Shown here in pieces: positions 25,489 to 33,855 of a stretch of DNA of 64,000 nucleotides (its first letter is position 1; each line of letters begins with the position of its first letter). Both the position numbers and the translations under genes were made by a program. This DNA comes from Microbacterium paraoxydans. GTDB lineage: Bacteria; Actinomycetota; Actinomycetes; Actinomycetales; Microbacteriaceae. Below the pieces are notes generated by a model. The model worked only from the letters and a program-made list of their open reading frames with translations. It did not search any database and was not told the origin of the DNA. The stretch spans positions 2,666,001-2,730,000 of the forward strand of contig NZ_LT629770.1 of the NCBI RefSeq assembly GCF_900105335.1, in the 5' to 3' direction.

Positions 25489-26307
25489 GTGTCGTTGCAG
25501 AAGCAGATCGCGGAAGACCTGGGCGCCCGGCCCGACATCGATCCCGAAGCGGAGGTGGAGCGTCGCGTCGGCTTCCTCGCGGACTACCTGCGCACGACCG
25601 GCGCGAAGGGCTTCGTCCTCGGCATCTCCGGCGGACAGGACTCGACGCTCGCGGGGCGCCTCGCCCAGCTCGCGGTGGAGCGCGTACGTGCGGAGGGCGG
25701 GGAGGCGACCTTCCTCGCGGTGCGCCTGCCCTACCGCGTCCAGCACGACGCCGACGATGCGCAGGCGGCCCTGGACTTCATCGCGCCGGACTCGTCGATC
25801 GAGGTCAACATCCAGAACGGTGTCGAGGGCGTCGAGAAGGACATCGAGTCCGCCGTCTCCAGCGACATCTCCGACTTCAACCGCGGCAACATCAAGGCCC
25901 GCCTCCGCATGGTCACCCAGTATGCGCTCGCCGGGCACGAGGGACTGATCGTCATCGGCACCGACCACGCCGCCGAGGCCGTCACGGGGTTCTACACGAA
26001 GTTCGGCGACGGGGCCGCTGACGTCCTCCCGCTGGCCGGTCTCACGAAGCGACAGGGGCGGGCCCTGCTCCAGTTCCTGGACGCTCCGGAGCGCCTGGCC
26101 TTCAAGGTCCCCACCGCCGACCTCCTCGACGACCAGCCGGGGCGGACGGACGAGGACGAGCTGGGGCTGACGTACGAGCAGATCGACGATTTCCTCGAGG
26201 GCCGGGAGGTCGACCCCGAGGTCGCCGGCCGCATTGAGGCGCGGTACCTCGCGACCCAGCACAAGCGTCATCTCCCGGTGACCCCCGACGACACCTGGTG
26301 GCGCTGA
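25489..26307 (+). CDS. nadE: NH3-dependent NAD+ synthetase
   Basis: NadE makes NAD+ from deamido-NAD+, ATP and ammonia. The 272-residue protein has the ATP-pyrophosphatase motif ISGGQDSTL (about 46-54), [28 protein letters not shown] and [11 protein letters not shown], all features of the E. coli/B. subtilis short NadE without a glutaminase domain. It starts at GTG with GGAGG upstream. A short GC stem with TTTT follows the stop. Confidence 0.93.
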   Translation: MSLQKQIAEDLGARPDIDPEAEVERRVGFLADYLRTTGAKGFVLGISGGQDSTLAGRLAQLAVERVRAEGGEATFLAVRLPYRVQHDADDAQAALDFIAPDSSIEVNIQNGVEGVEKDIESAVSSDISDFNRGNIKARLRMVTQYALAGHEGLIVIGTDHAAEAVTGFYTKFGDGAADVLPLAGLTKRQGRALLQFLDAPERLAFKVPTADLLDDQPGRTDEDELGLTYEQIDDFLEGREVDPEVAGRIEARYLATQHKRHLPVTPDDTWWR

Positions 26308-26321
26308 CCGGAGCCGCGCAC

Positions 26322-26339
26322 GCGGGACCGCCCGCTTTT
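26322..26339 (+). terminator. intrinsic terminator after nadE
   Basis: GCGGG (26322-26326), loop ACCG, CCCGC (26331-26335) and TTTT follow the nadE stop by 14 bases. The stem is short but GC-only and has a true T run. Confidence 0.6.
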
Positions 26340-26393
26340 CGCCGTGTCGGACGCCGCGGATAGTGTCGAAGCAGCCGACAGAACGGGAGAATC

Positions 26394-29300
26394 GTGCGGA
26401 TCGACACAGAGGCGCGGCGGGTCATCTGGAGCGCGAGCGACCTCAAGGCGGCCGCCGAGTGCGAGTTCGCGTGGTCCCGCGCGATCGACGCGAAGCTGGG
26501 GCGGGTCCCCGCCGTCGAGGAGCCGGAGGATGCGACGCTCCTCCGCGCCGCCCAGCTGGGAGACGTGCACGAGCAGAACGTGCTCGACCGCTATATCCGG
26601 GAGCTCGGCGACGAACGGGTGCATCGGATCGCCAAGGTCTCCTCGAGCGATCCTGAGGCCCTCGCGGCCGCCGTCGACGAGACGCTGAGCGCTCTGCGGT
26701 CCGACGCGCTGGTCGTCTTCCAGGCGGCCTTCGCCACCGACGAGTTCGTCGGGTTCGCCGACTTCCTCCGCCGCGATGAAGACGGGCGCTGGCGTGTGCA
26801 GGACTCGAAGCTCGCGCGCAAGGCCCGGGTGACCGCCCTCATGCAGCTCGCGGCATATGTCGACCAGCTCGACCGGCTCGGCATCCCCCGAGCGGACGAG
26901 GTCGACCTCATCCACGGCGACAACAGCGTCAGCACGCACGCGGTCGACGACCTCCTTCCGCTGTTCCGGGTGCGTCGGTCGCGGCTGCGCGCTCTCATCG
27001 CGGACCGCGCCGTGGCCGAGGGCGTCGCCGGGGCGCCCCTCGCGTGGGGTGACGACCGCGGCGACCTGCGCGTGGTCGCCTGCGGGCGCTGCGCCACGTG
27101 CGAGGAGCAGGTGCTGGCCCACCGGGACCTCCTCATGGTCGCCCGCATGCGTCCGGTACAGCGGGCCCGTCTCCGCGCCGCCGGGATCCTCACGATCGAC
27201 GACCTGGCTGCGGCGACGCAGGCCCCCGAGGGCATGAACGTCGACACGTTCGAGAACCTCCGTGCCCAGGCCCGCGTGCAGCTGCGGGCGGATGCCGAGG
27301 GCGCGGCGACGTACGACGTGCACTACGCCGCGGCGATCCACACCCTCCCGGTGCCCAGCCACGGCGACATCTTCTTCGACTTCGAGGGCGATCCGCTGTA
27401 CACCGAGCCCGCCCCCGACGGCGAGGCGGAGTGGGGCATCGACTACCTGTTCGGCTGGGTCGACAACGCCGACCAGTACACCGCGCTCTGGGCGCACTCG
27501 TTCGCGGAGGAACGGCGGGCGCTGGAGACCTTCCTCGACTTCGTGAAGGTGCGTCGAGCCGCCCACCCCGGCATGCACATCTACCACTACGCCCCCTACG
27601 AGACCTCGCATCTCGTCGCGATGGCCGCCCGCCACGGTGTGCGCGAGGGCGAGGTGGACCGCCTCCTCCGCGAAGGCGTGTTCGTCGACCTGTACCCGCT
27701 GGTGCTGCGCACCGTGCGGGTCGGTTCGCGGTCCTACTCCATCAAGAAGCTCGAGCCCCTCTACATGGGGGAGGACGTGCGCACGAGCGACGTCCAGAAG
27801 GGCGACGACTCCATCGTGCAGTACGTCGCCGCGCGGGAGCTCGCGGCGGCGGGGGCGCAGTCCGAGGCCGATGCCGTGTTCGCCGACCTCGCCGACTACA
27901 ACCGCTACGACTGCGTCTCGACCCGCCGGCTGCGCAACTGGCTCATCGACATCGCCCGCGCGGAGGGCGTCACGCCGGCCCCGCCGGACGATGCGGACGA
28001 GGTCATCTACGAGCCGTCTCCGCGCTCGCTCGCTCTGCTCGGCGATGCGGAGCGTGCGGTGGAGGCCGGTGACGACGGGCTCGTGCACCGGATCGCGGCG
28101 GCCGCCATCGACTACTTCCCCCGCGAGGCGAAGAGCTTCTGGGTCGCGCACTTCCAGCGGCTGCGGGAGCCGGTCACCATGTGGGACGGCACGCGCGATG
28201 TGGTGAAGGTCGATGCCACCCGCTCGCGGGTGCGCCGCGACTGGAGCATCGGCGAAGGGCGCCGAGTGCTGTCGCGGGAGCTCGAGATCCGCGGCGAGGT
28301 GTCCCCGGGCACGACGCTCGGCCCCGGCGCGCAGCCGTTCGCGCTCTACGACGTCCCGGCCCCGTTCGACACCGACGTCCCGTCGCGGGCCGTGCACGTA
28401 CCGCACGGGGTCACGGTCGTCGAGGTGCTGGACGACGGGTACCTCGTGATCGAGTCCGCCGTGCAGGGACAGACCTGGGACGACCTCCCCGTCGCGCTGA
28501 CCCCTGCGGCGCCGCCTCGCGTGGTGTCGCTGCAGCAGGCGATCGACGAGTGGGCGGACGCGGTGCACGCGGCCGCCCCGGACTTCCCTGAGGACGCGGC
28601 CACCGACATCCTCCGCCGCCTGCCTCCGCGCACGGTGTCGGGGAACGCGCTTCCGGCCGCAGGCGACGATCCGATCGACGCGATCGTCCGCGGAGTCCTC
28701 GACCTCGACCACAGCTACCTTGCGGTGCAGGGGCCTCCGGGCACGGGGAAGACCTACACGGGCTCCCAGGTGATCGCCCGGCTCGTCAACGAGCACGGCT
28801 TCCGCATCGGCGTCGTCGCGCAGTCCCACGCGATCATCGAGACGCTCCTGGAGCGCGTGGTCGCCGACGGCGTCGCCCCGGCTCAGGTGGCGAAGTGCCC
28901 CAAGGATGCCGATGCCGATCCCGGCTACACGGTGATCCCGAAGACCGGGATGGCCGCCTTCCTCGCCGAGCATGAGAACGAGGGTGCCGTCGTGGGCGGC
29001 ACCGCGTGGGACTTCAGCAACACGCAGCGGGTCGCCAGGGGAGAGCTCGACCTGCTCGTGATCGACGAGGCCGGACAGTTCTCGCTCGCCTCGACGATCG
29101 CGGTGGCCGCCGGTGCGCAGCGGCTCCTGCTCCTCGGCGACCCTCAGCAGCTGCCCCAGGTCAGCCAGGGCGCCCACCCGGAGCCGGTGGACACCTCTGC
29201 GCTCGGCTGGGTGATGGACGGCGATCCCGTCGTTCGTCCGGAGTACGGCTACTTCCTCGCCCGTTCCTGGCGGATGCACCCGTATGTCGCTGCTCCGGTG

Positions 29301-29876
29301 TCGAAGCTCGCCTATGCCGGGAAGCTCGCCTCCGCTCCCGGAACGGAGCGACGCGCAGTGGAGGGCATCGACCCGGGGCTGCACGTGGTGCCCCTGCGGC
29401 ACCGCGGCAACGCGACCCAGTCGCCGGAGGAAGCCGCAGAGGTGGTGCGTATCGTCGGCGATCTCGTCGGCCGCACCTTCCACGACAACGACGCCGAGGG
29501 CACCGTCCGCCCGCTGACGCCGGAGGACATCATCGTGGTGGCGCCGTACAACGCGCAGCGGCAGCTCGTGCACGATGCGCTCGCGGCGGCGGGATTCGGC
29601 GGAGTCCCGGTGGGCACCGTCGACAACTTCCAGGGCAAGGAGGCGGTCGTCTCCATCACGACGCTCGCCGCCTCGAGCGGTCGGGATGCCCCGCGCGGCC
29701 CGGAGTTCCTGCTGCTGCAGAACCGGCTCAACGTGGCGATCTCCCGCGCGCAGGTCGTGGCCTACCTCATCCACTCGCCGGCGCTGCTCGACGACCTGCC
29801 GTATACGCCCGAAGGGGTCGCGAGGCTCAGTGCCTTCGCCCGCCTGGTGGGGGCGGCGGAAGAGGAGGGATCATGA
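26394..29876 (+). CDS. TM0106-type RecB-like nuclease / SF1 helicase fusion
   Basis: The 1160-residue protein combines three parts. Residues about 1-170 are a RecB/Cas4-like nuclease (GFADFLRR and VQDSKLARK, with Asp and Lys in the catalytic order). Residues about 320-530 are a DEDD/RNase H-like region (IFFDFEGDPLYTEP, IYHYAPYETSHL, YNRYDCVSTRRLRNW). Residues about 760-1140 are a UPF1/DNA2-like SF1 helicase with Walker A GPPGTGKT at about 780, DEAGQFSLAS at about 888, and VGTVDNFQGKEAVVSI and RLNVAISRAQ motifs at the end. The family is conserved in actinobacteria but has no settled function; DNA or RNA end processing in repair is likely. The stop overlaps the next ATG. Confidence 0.85.
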   Translation: MRIDTEARRVIWSASDLKAAAECEFAWSRAIDAKLGRVPAVEEPEDATLLRAAQLGDVHEQNVLDRYIRELGDERVHRIAKVSSSDPEALAAAVDETLSALRSDALVVFQAAFATDEFVGFADFLRRDEDGRWRVQDSKLARKARVTALMQLAAYVDQLDRLGIPRADEVDLIHGDNSVSTHAVDDLLPLFRVRRSRLRALIADRAVAEGVAGAPLAWGDDRGDLRVVACGRCATCEEQVLAHRDLLMVARMRPVQRARLRAAGILTIDDLAAATQAPEGMNVDTFENLRAQARVQLRADAEGAATYDVHYAAAIHTLPVPSHGDIFFDFEGDPLYTEPAPDGEAEWGIDYLFGWVDNADQYTALWAHSFAEERRALETFLDFVKVRRAAHPGMHIYHYAPYETSHLVAMAARHGVREGEVDRLLREGVFVDLYPLVLRTVRVGSRSYSIKKLEPLYMGEDVRTSDVQKGDDSIVQYVAARELAAAGAQSEADAVFADLADYNRYDCVSTRRLRNWLIDIARAEGVTPAPPDDADEVIYEPSPRSLALLGDAERAVEAGDDGLVHRIAAAAIDYFPREAKSFWVAHFQRLREPVTMWDGTRDVVKVDATRSRVRRDWSIGEGRRVLSRELEIRGEVSPGTTLGPGAQPFALYDVPAPFDTDVPSRAVHVPHGVTVVEVLDDGYLVIESAVQGQTWDDLPVALTPAAPPRVVSLQQAIDEWADAVHAAAPDFPEDAATDILRRLPPRTVSGNALPAAGDDPIDAIVRGVLDLDHSYLAVQGPPGTGKTYTGSQVIARLVNEHGFRIGVVAQSHAIIETLLERVVADGVAPAQVAKCPKDADADPGYTVIPKTGMAAFLAEHENEGAVVGGTAWDFSNTQRVARGELDLLVIDEAGQFSLASTIAVAAGAQRLLLLGDPQQLPQVSQGAHPEPVDTSALGWVMDGDPVVRPEYGYFLARSWRMHPYVAAPVSKLAYAGKLASAPGTERRAVEGIDPGLHVVPLRHRGNATQSPEEAAEVVRIVGDLVGRTFHDNDAEGTVRPLTPEDIIVVAPYNAQRQLVHDALAAAGFGGVPVGTVDNFQGKEAVVSITTLAASSGRDAPRGPEFLLLQNRLNVAISRAQVVAYLIHSPALLDDLPYTPEGVARLSAFARLVGAAEEEGS

Positions 29877-30676
29877 TGTCGTCCGTCCCCGGGTCCGCTT
29901 CCGTCGAGACGCCGACGGTCGACGAGATCCTGCGCGCCGCCGCCGCATGGGCGTGGTTTCCTCGCGGCAGCGAGGACGTCCGCGACGACCTGCTGCTCGT
30001 GCGCTACCCGGAGCGGTTCGGGGGCGGCGTCCGCGGCTCCCAGGTGACGTCGACGCGGCCCGCCGCTGAGGTGCTGGACGGGGCACTGGAACGCACCAGA
30101 GCCTGGGGCGAGAACGTCTTCACATTCTGGACCAACCCCGCGGACGACCCGGACCTCGAGGACGAGCTCCAGCGCCGCGGTGCGGTGCATGTCGACACTG
30201 TCACGGTGTTCGCGCGTCCGACAATCGGAGCCGCGGTCGACGTGCCGCCCGGGGTCACCGCCGAGGTCGTGCGCACGAGGGACCAGCTCCGCGAGGTCGA
30301 CGCGATCAACGTCCCCGTCTGGGAGCAGCAGCCGCTGGATGAGGACGGTCTGGCCGCCGAGTTCGCCGAACTCACCGCATCCCTGTCCACGGGGGAGGGC
30401 TTCCGGGTGCTCGGCCGCATCGACGGCCGCGCGGTGAGCACCGGCGGCTGCACGATCGTCGACGGGTTCACCCGCCTGTGGGGAGCCGCGACACTCGAAA
30501 CCGACCGCGGGCGCGGCGTGTATCGGGCGGTCCTCGCGGAGCGCCTGCGAGAGAGCGCCGCGCGCGGGGCCGCAACGGCGCTCGTCAAGGGCCGCGTCTC
30601 GACCTCGGCGCCGATCCTCGCGAGGGCCGGCTTCACGCGTTACGGCGAGGAGCGCGGCTATCGCCTGACCCTCTGA
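29873..30676 (+). CDS. GNAT family acetyltransferase (tandem-type)
   Basis: The 267-residue protein ends in a GNAT domain (about 130-267) with LGRIDGRAVSTGGCTIVDGF and the acetyl-CoA loop TDRGRGVYRAVLAERLRE. The N-terminal 120 residues resemble a second, degenerate GNAT-like lobe. AGAGGAGGGA precedes the ATG, which overlaps the helicase stop (ATGATG), so it is translationally coupled to the nuclease-helicase. The substrate is unknown. Confidence 0.78.
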   Translation: MMSSVPGSASVETPTVDEILRAAAAWAWFPRGSEDVRDDLLLVRYPERFGGGVRGSQVTSTRPAAEVLDGALERTRAWGENVFTFWTNPADDPDLEDELQRRGAVHVDTVTVFARPTIGAAVDVPPGVTAEVVRTRDQLREVDAINVPVWEQQPLDEDGLAAEFAELTASLSTGEGFRVLGRIDGRAVSTGGCTIVDGFTRLWGAATLETDRGRGVYRAVLAERLRESAARGAATALVKGRVSTSAPILARAGFTRYGEERGYRLTL

Positions 30677-30695
30677 GTCGAGAGCGCGAGCGAGG

Positions 30696-31328
30696 TCAGA
30701 CGGTGCCGTAGAGGCGGTCGCCCGCATCGCCGAGGCCGGGCACGATGTAGCCCTTCTCGTCGAGGCGCTCGTCGAGAGCTCCGAGGACGAGGGTCACATC
30801 GCGGTCGCCGGCCATTGCCTCGATCGCGGCCACGCCTTCCGGGGTGCCCAGCAGACAGATCGCGGTGACGTCCTTCGCGCCGCGGTCGAACAGGAACTGG
30901 ATGGCCGCGGCGAGAGAGCCGCCGGTCGCGAGCATCGGGTCGATCGCGAAGCACTGGCGGTCGGAGAGATCGTCCGGAAGCCGCTCTGCGTAGGTGGTGG
31001 GCTCGAAGGTCTCCTCGTCGCGGACCATGCCGAGGAACCCGACCTCCGCGGTGGGGAGGAGCTTGACGAGGCCTTCGAGCATGCCGAGACCGGCGCGCAG
31101 GATGGGGACGACGATGGGTCGCGGCTCGGAGATCTTCACACCCGTGGTCGTGGTGACCGGCGTCGTGATCTCGATGGGCGTGACCTTCACATTCCGCGTC
31201 GCCTCGTACGCGAGGAGCGTCACGAGTTCTTCGGTCAGCTGGCGGAAGACCGGCGACGGGGTGCGCGCGTCGCGCAGCACCGAGAGCTTGTGGGTGATGA
31301 GAGGGTGGTCGGCGACGTGAACACGCAT
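30696..31328 (-). CDS. upp: uracil phosphoribosyltransferase
   Basis: Upp makes UMP from uracil and PRPP in pyrimidine salvage. The 210-residue protein has the PRPP-binding [16 protein letters not shown] (about 130-145), the upstream [10 protein letters not shown] and the C-terminal [16 protein letters not shown], the usual uracil-binding end. The length fits the family. The -10 TAGCCT ends 6 nt before the ATG, so it is probably leaderless. Confidence 0.93.
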   Translation of the reverse strand: MRVHVADHPLITHKLSVLRDARTPSPVFRQLTEELVTLLAYEATRNVKVTPIEITTPVTTTTGVKISEPRPIVVPILRAGLGMLEGLVKLLPTAEVGFLGMVRDEETFEPTTYAERLPDDLSDRQCFAIDPMLATGGSLAAAIQFLFDRGAKDVTAICLLGTPEGVAAIEAMAGDRDVTLVLGALDERLDEKGYIVPGLGDAGDRLYGTV

Positions 31329-31409
31329 GGATACAGGCTAATGCGCGCCGCGTCCGCGCACGACATCGGGTGCCGTGGCGGCCGCCCCGCGCTGCCGTAG
31401 GCTCGGGGC

Positions 31410-31865
31410 ATGACCGCCGCCGACCGCCTCGCGATGCAGCGTGCGCTCGAGCTCGCCGCCGAGGCCGCCGCCGCCGCGGAGATCCCCGTCGGTGCCGTCG
31501 TGCTCGACGCGGACGGCCTTGTCGTGGCCGAAGGGCGCAACACCCGCGAGGCCACGCACGACCCGACCGGGCACGCCGAGATCGAGGCGATCCGCAGCGC
31601 GGCATCGGTCCGCGGGTCGTGGAACCTCGACGGCTGCACACTCGTCGTCACCCTCGAGCCCTGCGTGATGTGCGCCGGCGCGATCCTTCAGGCACGCATC
31701 GGCCGCGTGGTCTTCGGCGCGTGGGACGACAAGGCGGGAGCGGCCGGCTCGATGTACGACGTGCTGCGTGACCGCCGCCTGCCCTATCGCGCGGAGGTGA
31801 TCGGCGGCGTGGACGAGCACGCGTCCATCGCTCTGTTGCGTGCCTTCTTCGAGGACCGTCGCTGA
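31410..31865 (+). CDS. tadA: tRNA-specific adenosine deaminase
   Basis: TadA converts the wobble adenosine of tRNA-Arg(ACG) to inosine. The 151-residue protein has the zinc cytidine-deaminase-type motifs HAE (about 56-58) and PCVMCAGAI, and the C-terminal YRAEVIGGVDEHASIALLRAFFEDRR. TAGGCT (31398-31403) ends 6 nt before the ATG, indicating a leaderless mRNA. It is divergent from upp. Confidence 0.93.
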   Translation: MTAADRLAMQRALELAAEAAAAAEIPVGAVVLDADGLVVAEGRNTREATHDPTGHAEIEAIRSAASVRGSWNLDGCTLVVTLEPCVMCAGAILQARIGRVVFGAWDDKAGAAGSMYDVLRDRRLPYRAEVIGGVDEHASIALLRAFFEDRR

Positions 31866-31869
31866 ACGC

Positions 31870-32841
31870 TCAGTCCGAGGACTTGAGGACGAACACGTCC
31901 GTCGAGGGCTCCGGATCGATCGCGGGACGGTAGACGTCCGGCTCGATGTAGACGACCCGGGCGACCGGCACGGCGGCGCGGATGCGGGCCTCGATCTCGT
32001 CGATGTCGTCGGCGACCTCGCGCAGCGGCTTGTCGGCGTTGAGCGCGATCTTCGCGGCGACCATCAGCTCGTCCGGCCCGAGGTAGAGGGTCTTCATGTG
32101 GATGATCTTCTCGATCTCCGGACCGTCGTTGATCGCGTCCACGATGCGGTCGTAATCGGCGGGGGTCGCGCCCTCGCCGACGAGCAGGCTCTTGGTCTCC
32201 ACGCCCAGCACGATCGCGATGAGCACGAGCAGGACGCCGATCATCACTGTGCCGAGGGCGTCGAACACAGGGTTGCCGGTGAGGAGCGTGAGGCCGACGC
32301 CGAGCAGGGCGAAGGTGAGGCCGGTGAGGGCCCCGACGTCTTCCAGGAGGACCACGGGGAGCTCCGGCGCCTTGGACCGCCGGACGAAGGAGAACCAGGA
32401 CTGGCCTTTCTCGCGGACGACGTTGCTCTCGCGCACGGCGGTCCGCAGCGAGAACGACTCCAGGCCGATCGCGATGAACAGCACGACGAGCGGGAGCCAC
32501 CACCAGGTCTGGTCGATCTCATGCGGGTGGGTGAGCTTCTCCACGCCCTCGTAGATCGCGAAAAGCCCGCCGACGGAGAAGAGGATGATCGACACGACGA
32601 ACGCGTAGACGTAGCGTTCGCGGCCGTAGCCGAACGGGTGCGAGCGGTCCGCGTGGCGCTTCGCCTTGCGGCCGCCGAGCATCAGCAGCAGCTGGTTCCC
32701 CGAGTCGGCGACGGAGTGGATCGCCTCGGCGAGCATCGAGGCCGAGCCCGAGAGGGCCCACGCGAGGAACTTCGCGAGAGCGATGCCCAGGTTCGCCAGG
32801 AACGCCGCGACGATGGCCTTGCTGCCTCCGGATGCACTCAT
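31870..32841 (-). CDS. cation diffusion facilitator (CDF) family transporter
   Basis: The 323-residue protein is a CDF metal/proton antiporter with six predicted membrane segments and a C-terminal cytoplasmic metal-binding domain. The paired site residues are seen as HSVADSGNQ (helix 2) and LLEDVGAL (helix 5); the latter has Glu-Asp in place of the more usual His-x-x-x-Asp. Export of zinc or iron is likely. TAGACT lies 6 nt before the ATG (leaderless). Confidence 0.85.
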   Translation of the reverse strand: MSASGGSKAIVAAFLANLGIALAKFLAWALSGSASMLAEAIHSVADSGNQLLLMLGGRKAKRHADRSHPFGYGRERYVYAFVVSIILFSVGGLFAIYEGVEKLTHPHEIDQTWWWLPLVVLFIAIGLESFSLRTAVRESNVVREKGQSWFSFVRRSKAPELPVVLLEDVGALTGLTFALLGVGLTLLTGNPVFDALGTVMIGVLLVLIAIVLGVETKSLLVGEGATPADYDRIVDAINDGPEIEKIIHMKTLYLGPDELMVAAKIALNADKPLREVADDIDEIEARIRAAVPVARVVYIEPDVYRPAIDPEPSTDVFVLKSSD

Positions 32842-32900
32842 GCGACGAGTCTAGGACGGGAGCCCGAGCGGCACAGGAGCGCCCGCCGTAGGATGACGAC

Positions 32901-33740
32901 ATGGCTGATGCGCTCCCGTCTCTCGCGTTCCTCGGTGCCGGATCCATGGGAGGAGCGATCCTCCGCGGTGTGCTCGCCTCGGGGGTCCCTGTGGACGGAG
33001 GGATCACCGCGACGAACCGCACGCCGGAGAAGGCGGAGGCGTTCGCGGGCCTGGACGGCGTCACCAGCATCGCGCTGTCCGAGCGGCCGGAGGGCAATGC
33101 CGACGCCGTGGCCGGCGCACGAGTGGTCCTGGTCGGGGTGAAGCCGGCGATGGTCCCCGACCTGCTCCGCGAGATCGCGCCGCACCTCAGCCCCGAGACC
33201 GTCGTGGTGAGCCTCGCCGCGGGAGTCACGCTGCAGACGTTCGCGGATGTCCTCGGCCCGGAGGCCCGCGTCATCCGCTCCATGCCGAACACCCCGTCGA
33301 CGATCCGCAAGGGGGTCACGGGCCTCGCGGCCGGCGCCGCGGCGACCCCCGACGACGTCGCGCTCGTGCGTCGTCTGTTCGAGACGGTGGGGGCGGTGGT
33401 GGAGGTCCCGGAGGCGCAGATCGATGCGCTCTCGACGATCTCGGGCTCCGGTCCCGCCTACGTCTTCCTCCTCATCGAGCAGTTCACCGCAGCCGCGCGG
33501 GAGATGGGTTTCGCCGACGCGGACGCCCGGCTGCTGGCCGAGCAGACCTTCATCGGCGCGACCGCGCTGCTGGACTCGACGGGGGAGGACCCCGCCGAGC
33601 TGCGCCGCCGGGTGACGAGCCCGAAGGGGACGACGGAGCGCGCGGTCGCCGTGCTCCAGGACGCGCACCTGTCCGACACCTTCGCCGCCGCCGCTGCCGC
33701 CGCTCTCGCCCGCGCGAAGGAGCTCGCCGCCGGCGCCTGA
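32901..33740 (+). CDS. proC: pyrroline-5-carboxylate reductase
   Basis: ProC is the last step of proline synthesis. The 279-residue protein has GAGSMGGAI (9-17) for NAD(P)H, IRSMPNTPSTIRKGVTGL, and the C-terminal ISGSGPAYVFLLIEQFTAAAREMG and VTSPKGTTERAV, all standard. TAGGAT (32889-32894) ends 6 nt before the ATG. It is followed by convergent palindromes and, 6.4 kb on, by the HTH/bS22 pair that is next to proC in M. tuberculosis (Rv0500-Rv0500B). Confidence 0.92.
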   Translation: MADALPSLAFLGAGSMGGAILRGVLASGVPVDGGITATNRTPEKAEAFAGLDGVTSIALSERPEGNADAVAGARVVLVGVKPAMVPDLLREIAPHLSPETVVVSLAAGVTLQTFADVLGPEARVIRSMPNTPSTIRKGVTGLAAGAAATPDDVALVRRLFETVGAVVEVPEAQIDALSTISGSGPAYVFLLIEQFTAAAREMGFADADARLLAEQTFIGATALLDSTGEDPAELRRRVTSPKGTTERAVAVLQDAHLSDTFAAAAAAALARAKELAAGA

Positions 33741-33746
33741 TCCCTG

Positions 33747-33841
33747 CCTGTTCTCGCGCGCCTCCACCCCGCGAGAACAGGCGATCACGCGAGTTCAGGC
33801 AGCCAGTGCTCCTGGAGCCTGAACGCGCGCGAGTGCCTGTT
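33747..33841. repeat. nested palindromes between convergent proC and ABC permease
   Basis: CCTGTTCTCGCG (33747-33758) pairs with CGCGAGAACAGG (33770-33781) around an 11-nt loop. Overlapping it, AACAGGC (33776-33782) can pair with GCCTGTT (33835-33841), enclosing GTTCAGG (33793-33799) / CCTGAAC (33818-33824) and CCAG/CTGG. The stem-in-stem design resembles the other intergenic elements, though the sequence is different. It probably terminates both genes. Confidence 0.65.
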
Positions 33842-33855
33842 GCGGCGAGGTGCGG

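Noticed and set aside
26268..29774. A 1168-codon open frame on the minus strand opposite the nuclease-helicase gene
   Set aside because: Its product is Asp/Arg/His/Gly-rich low-complexity protein without any domain. Long antisense frames like this are a by-product of GC-rich third positions. The same holds for 21822-24869 (minus, opposite sbcC), 454-2379 (minus) and 1898-4246 (minus).
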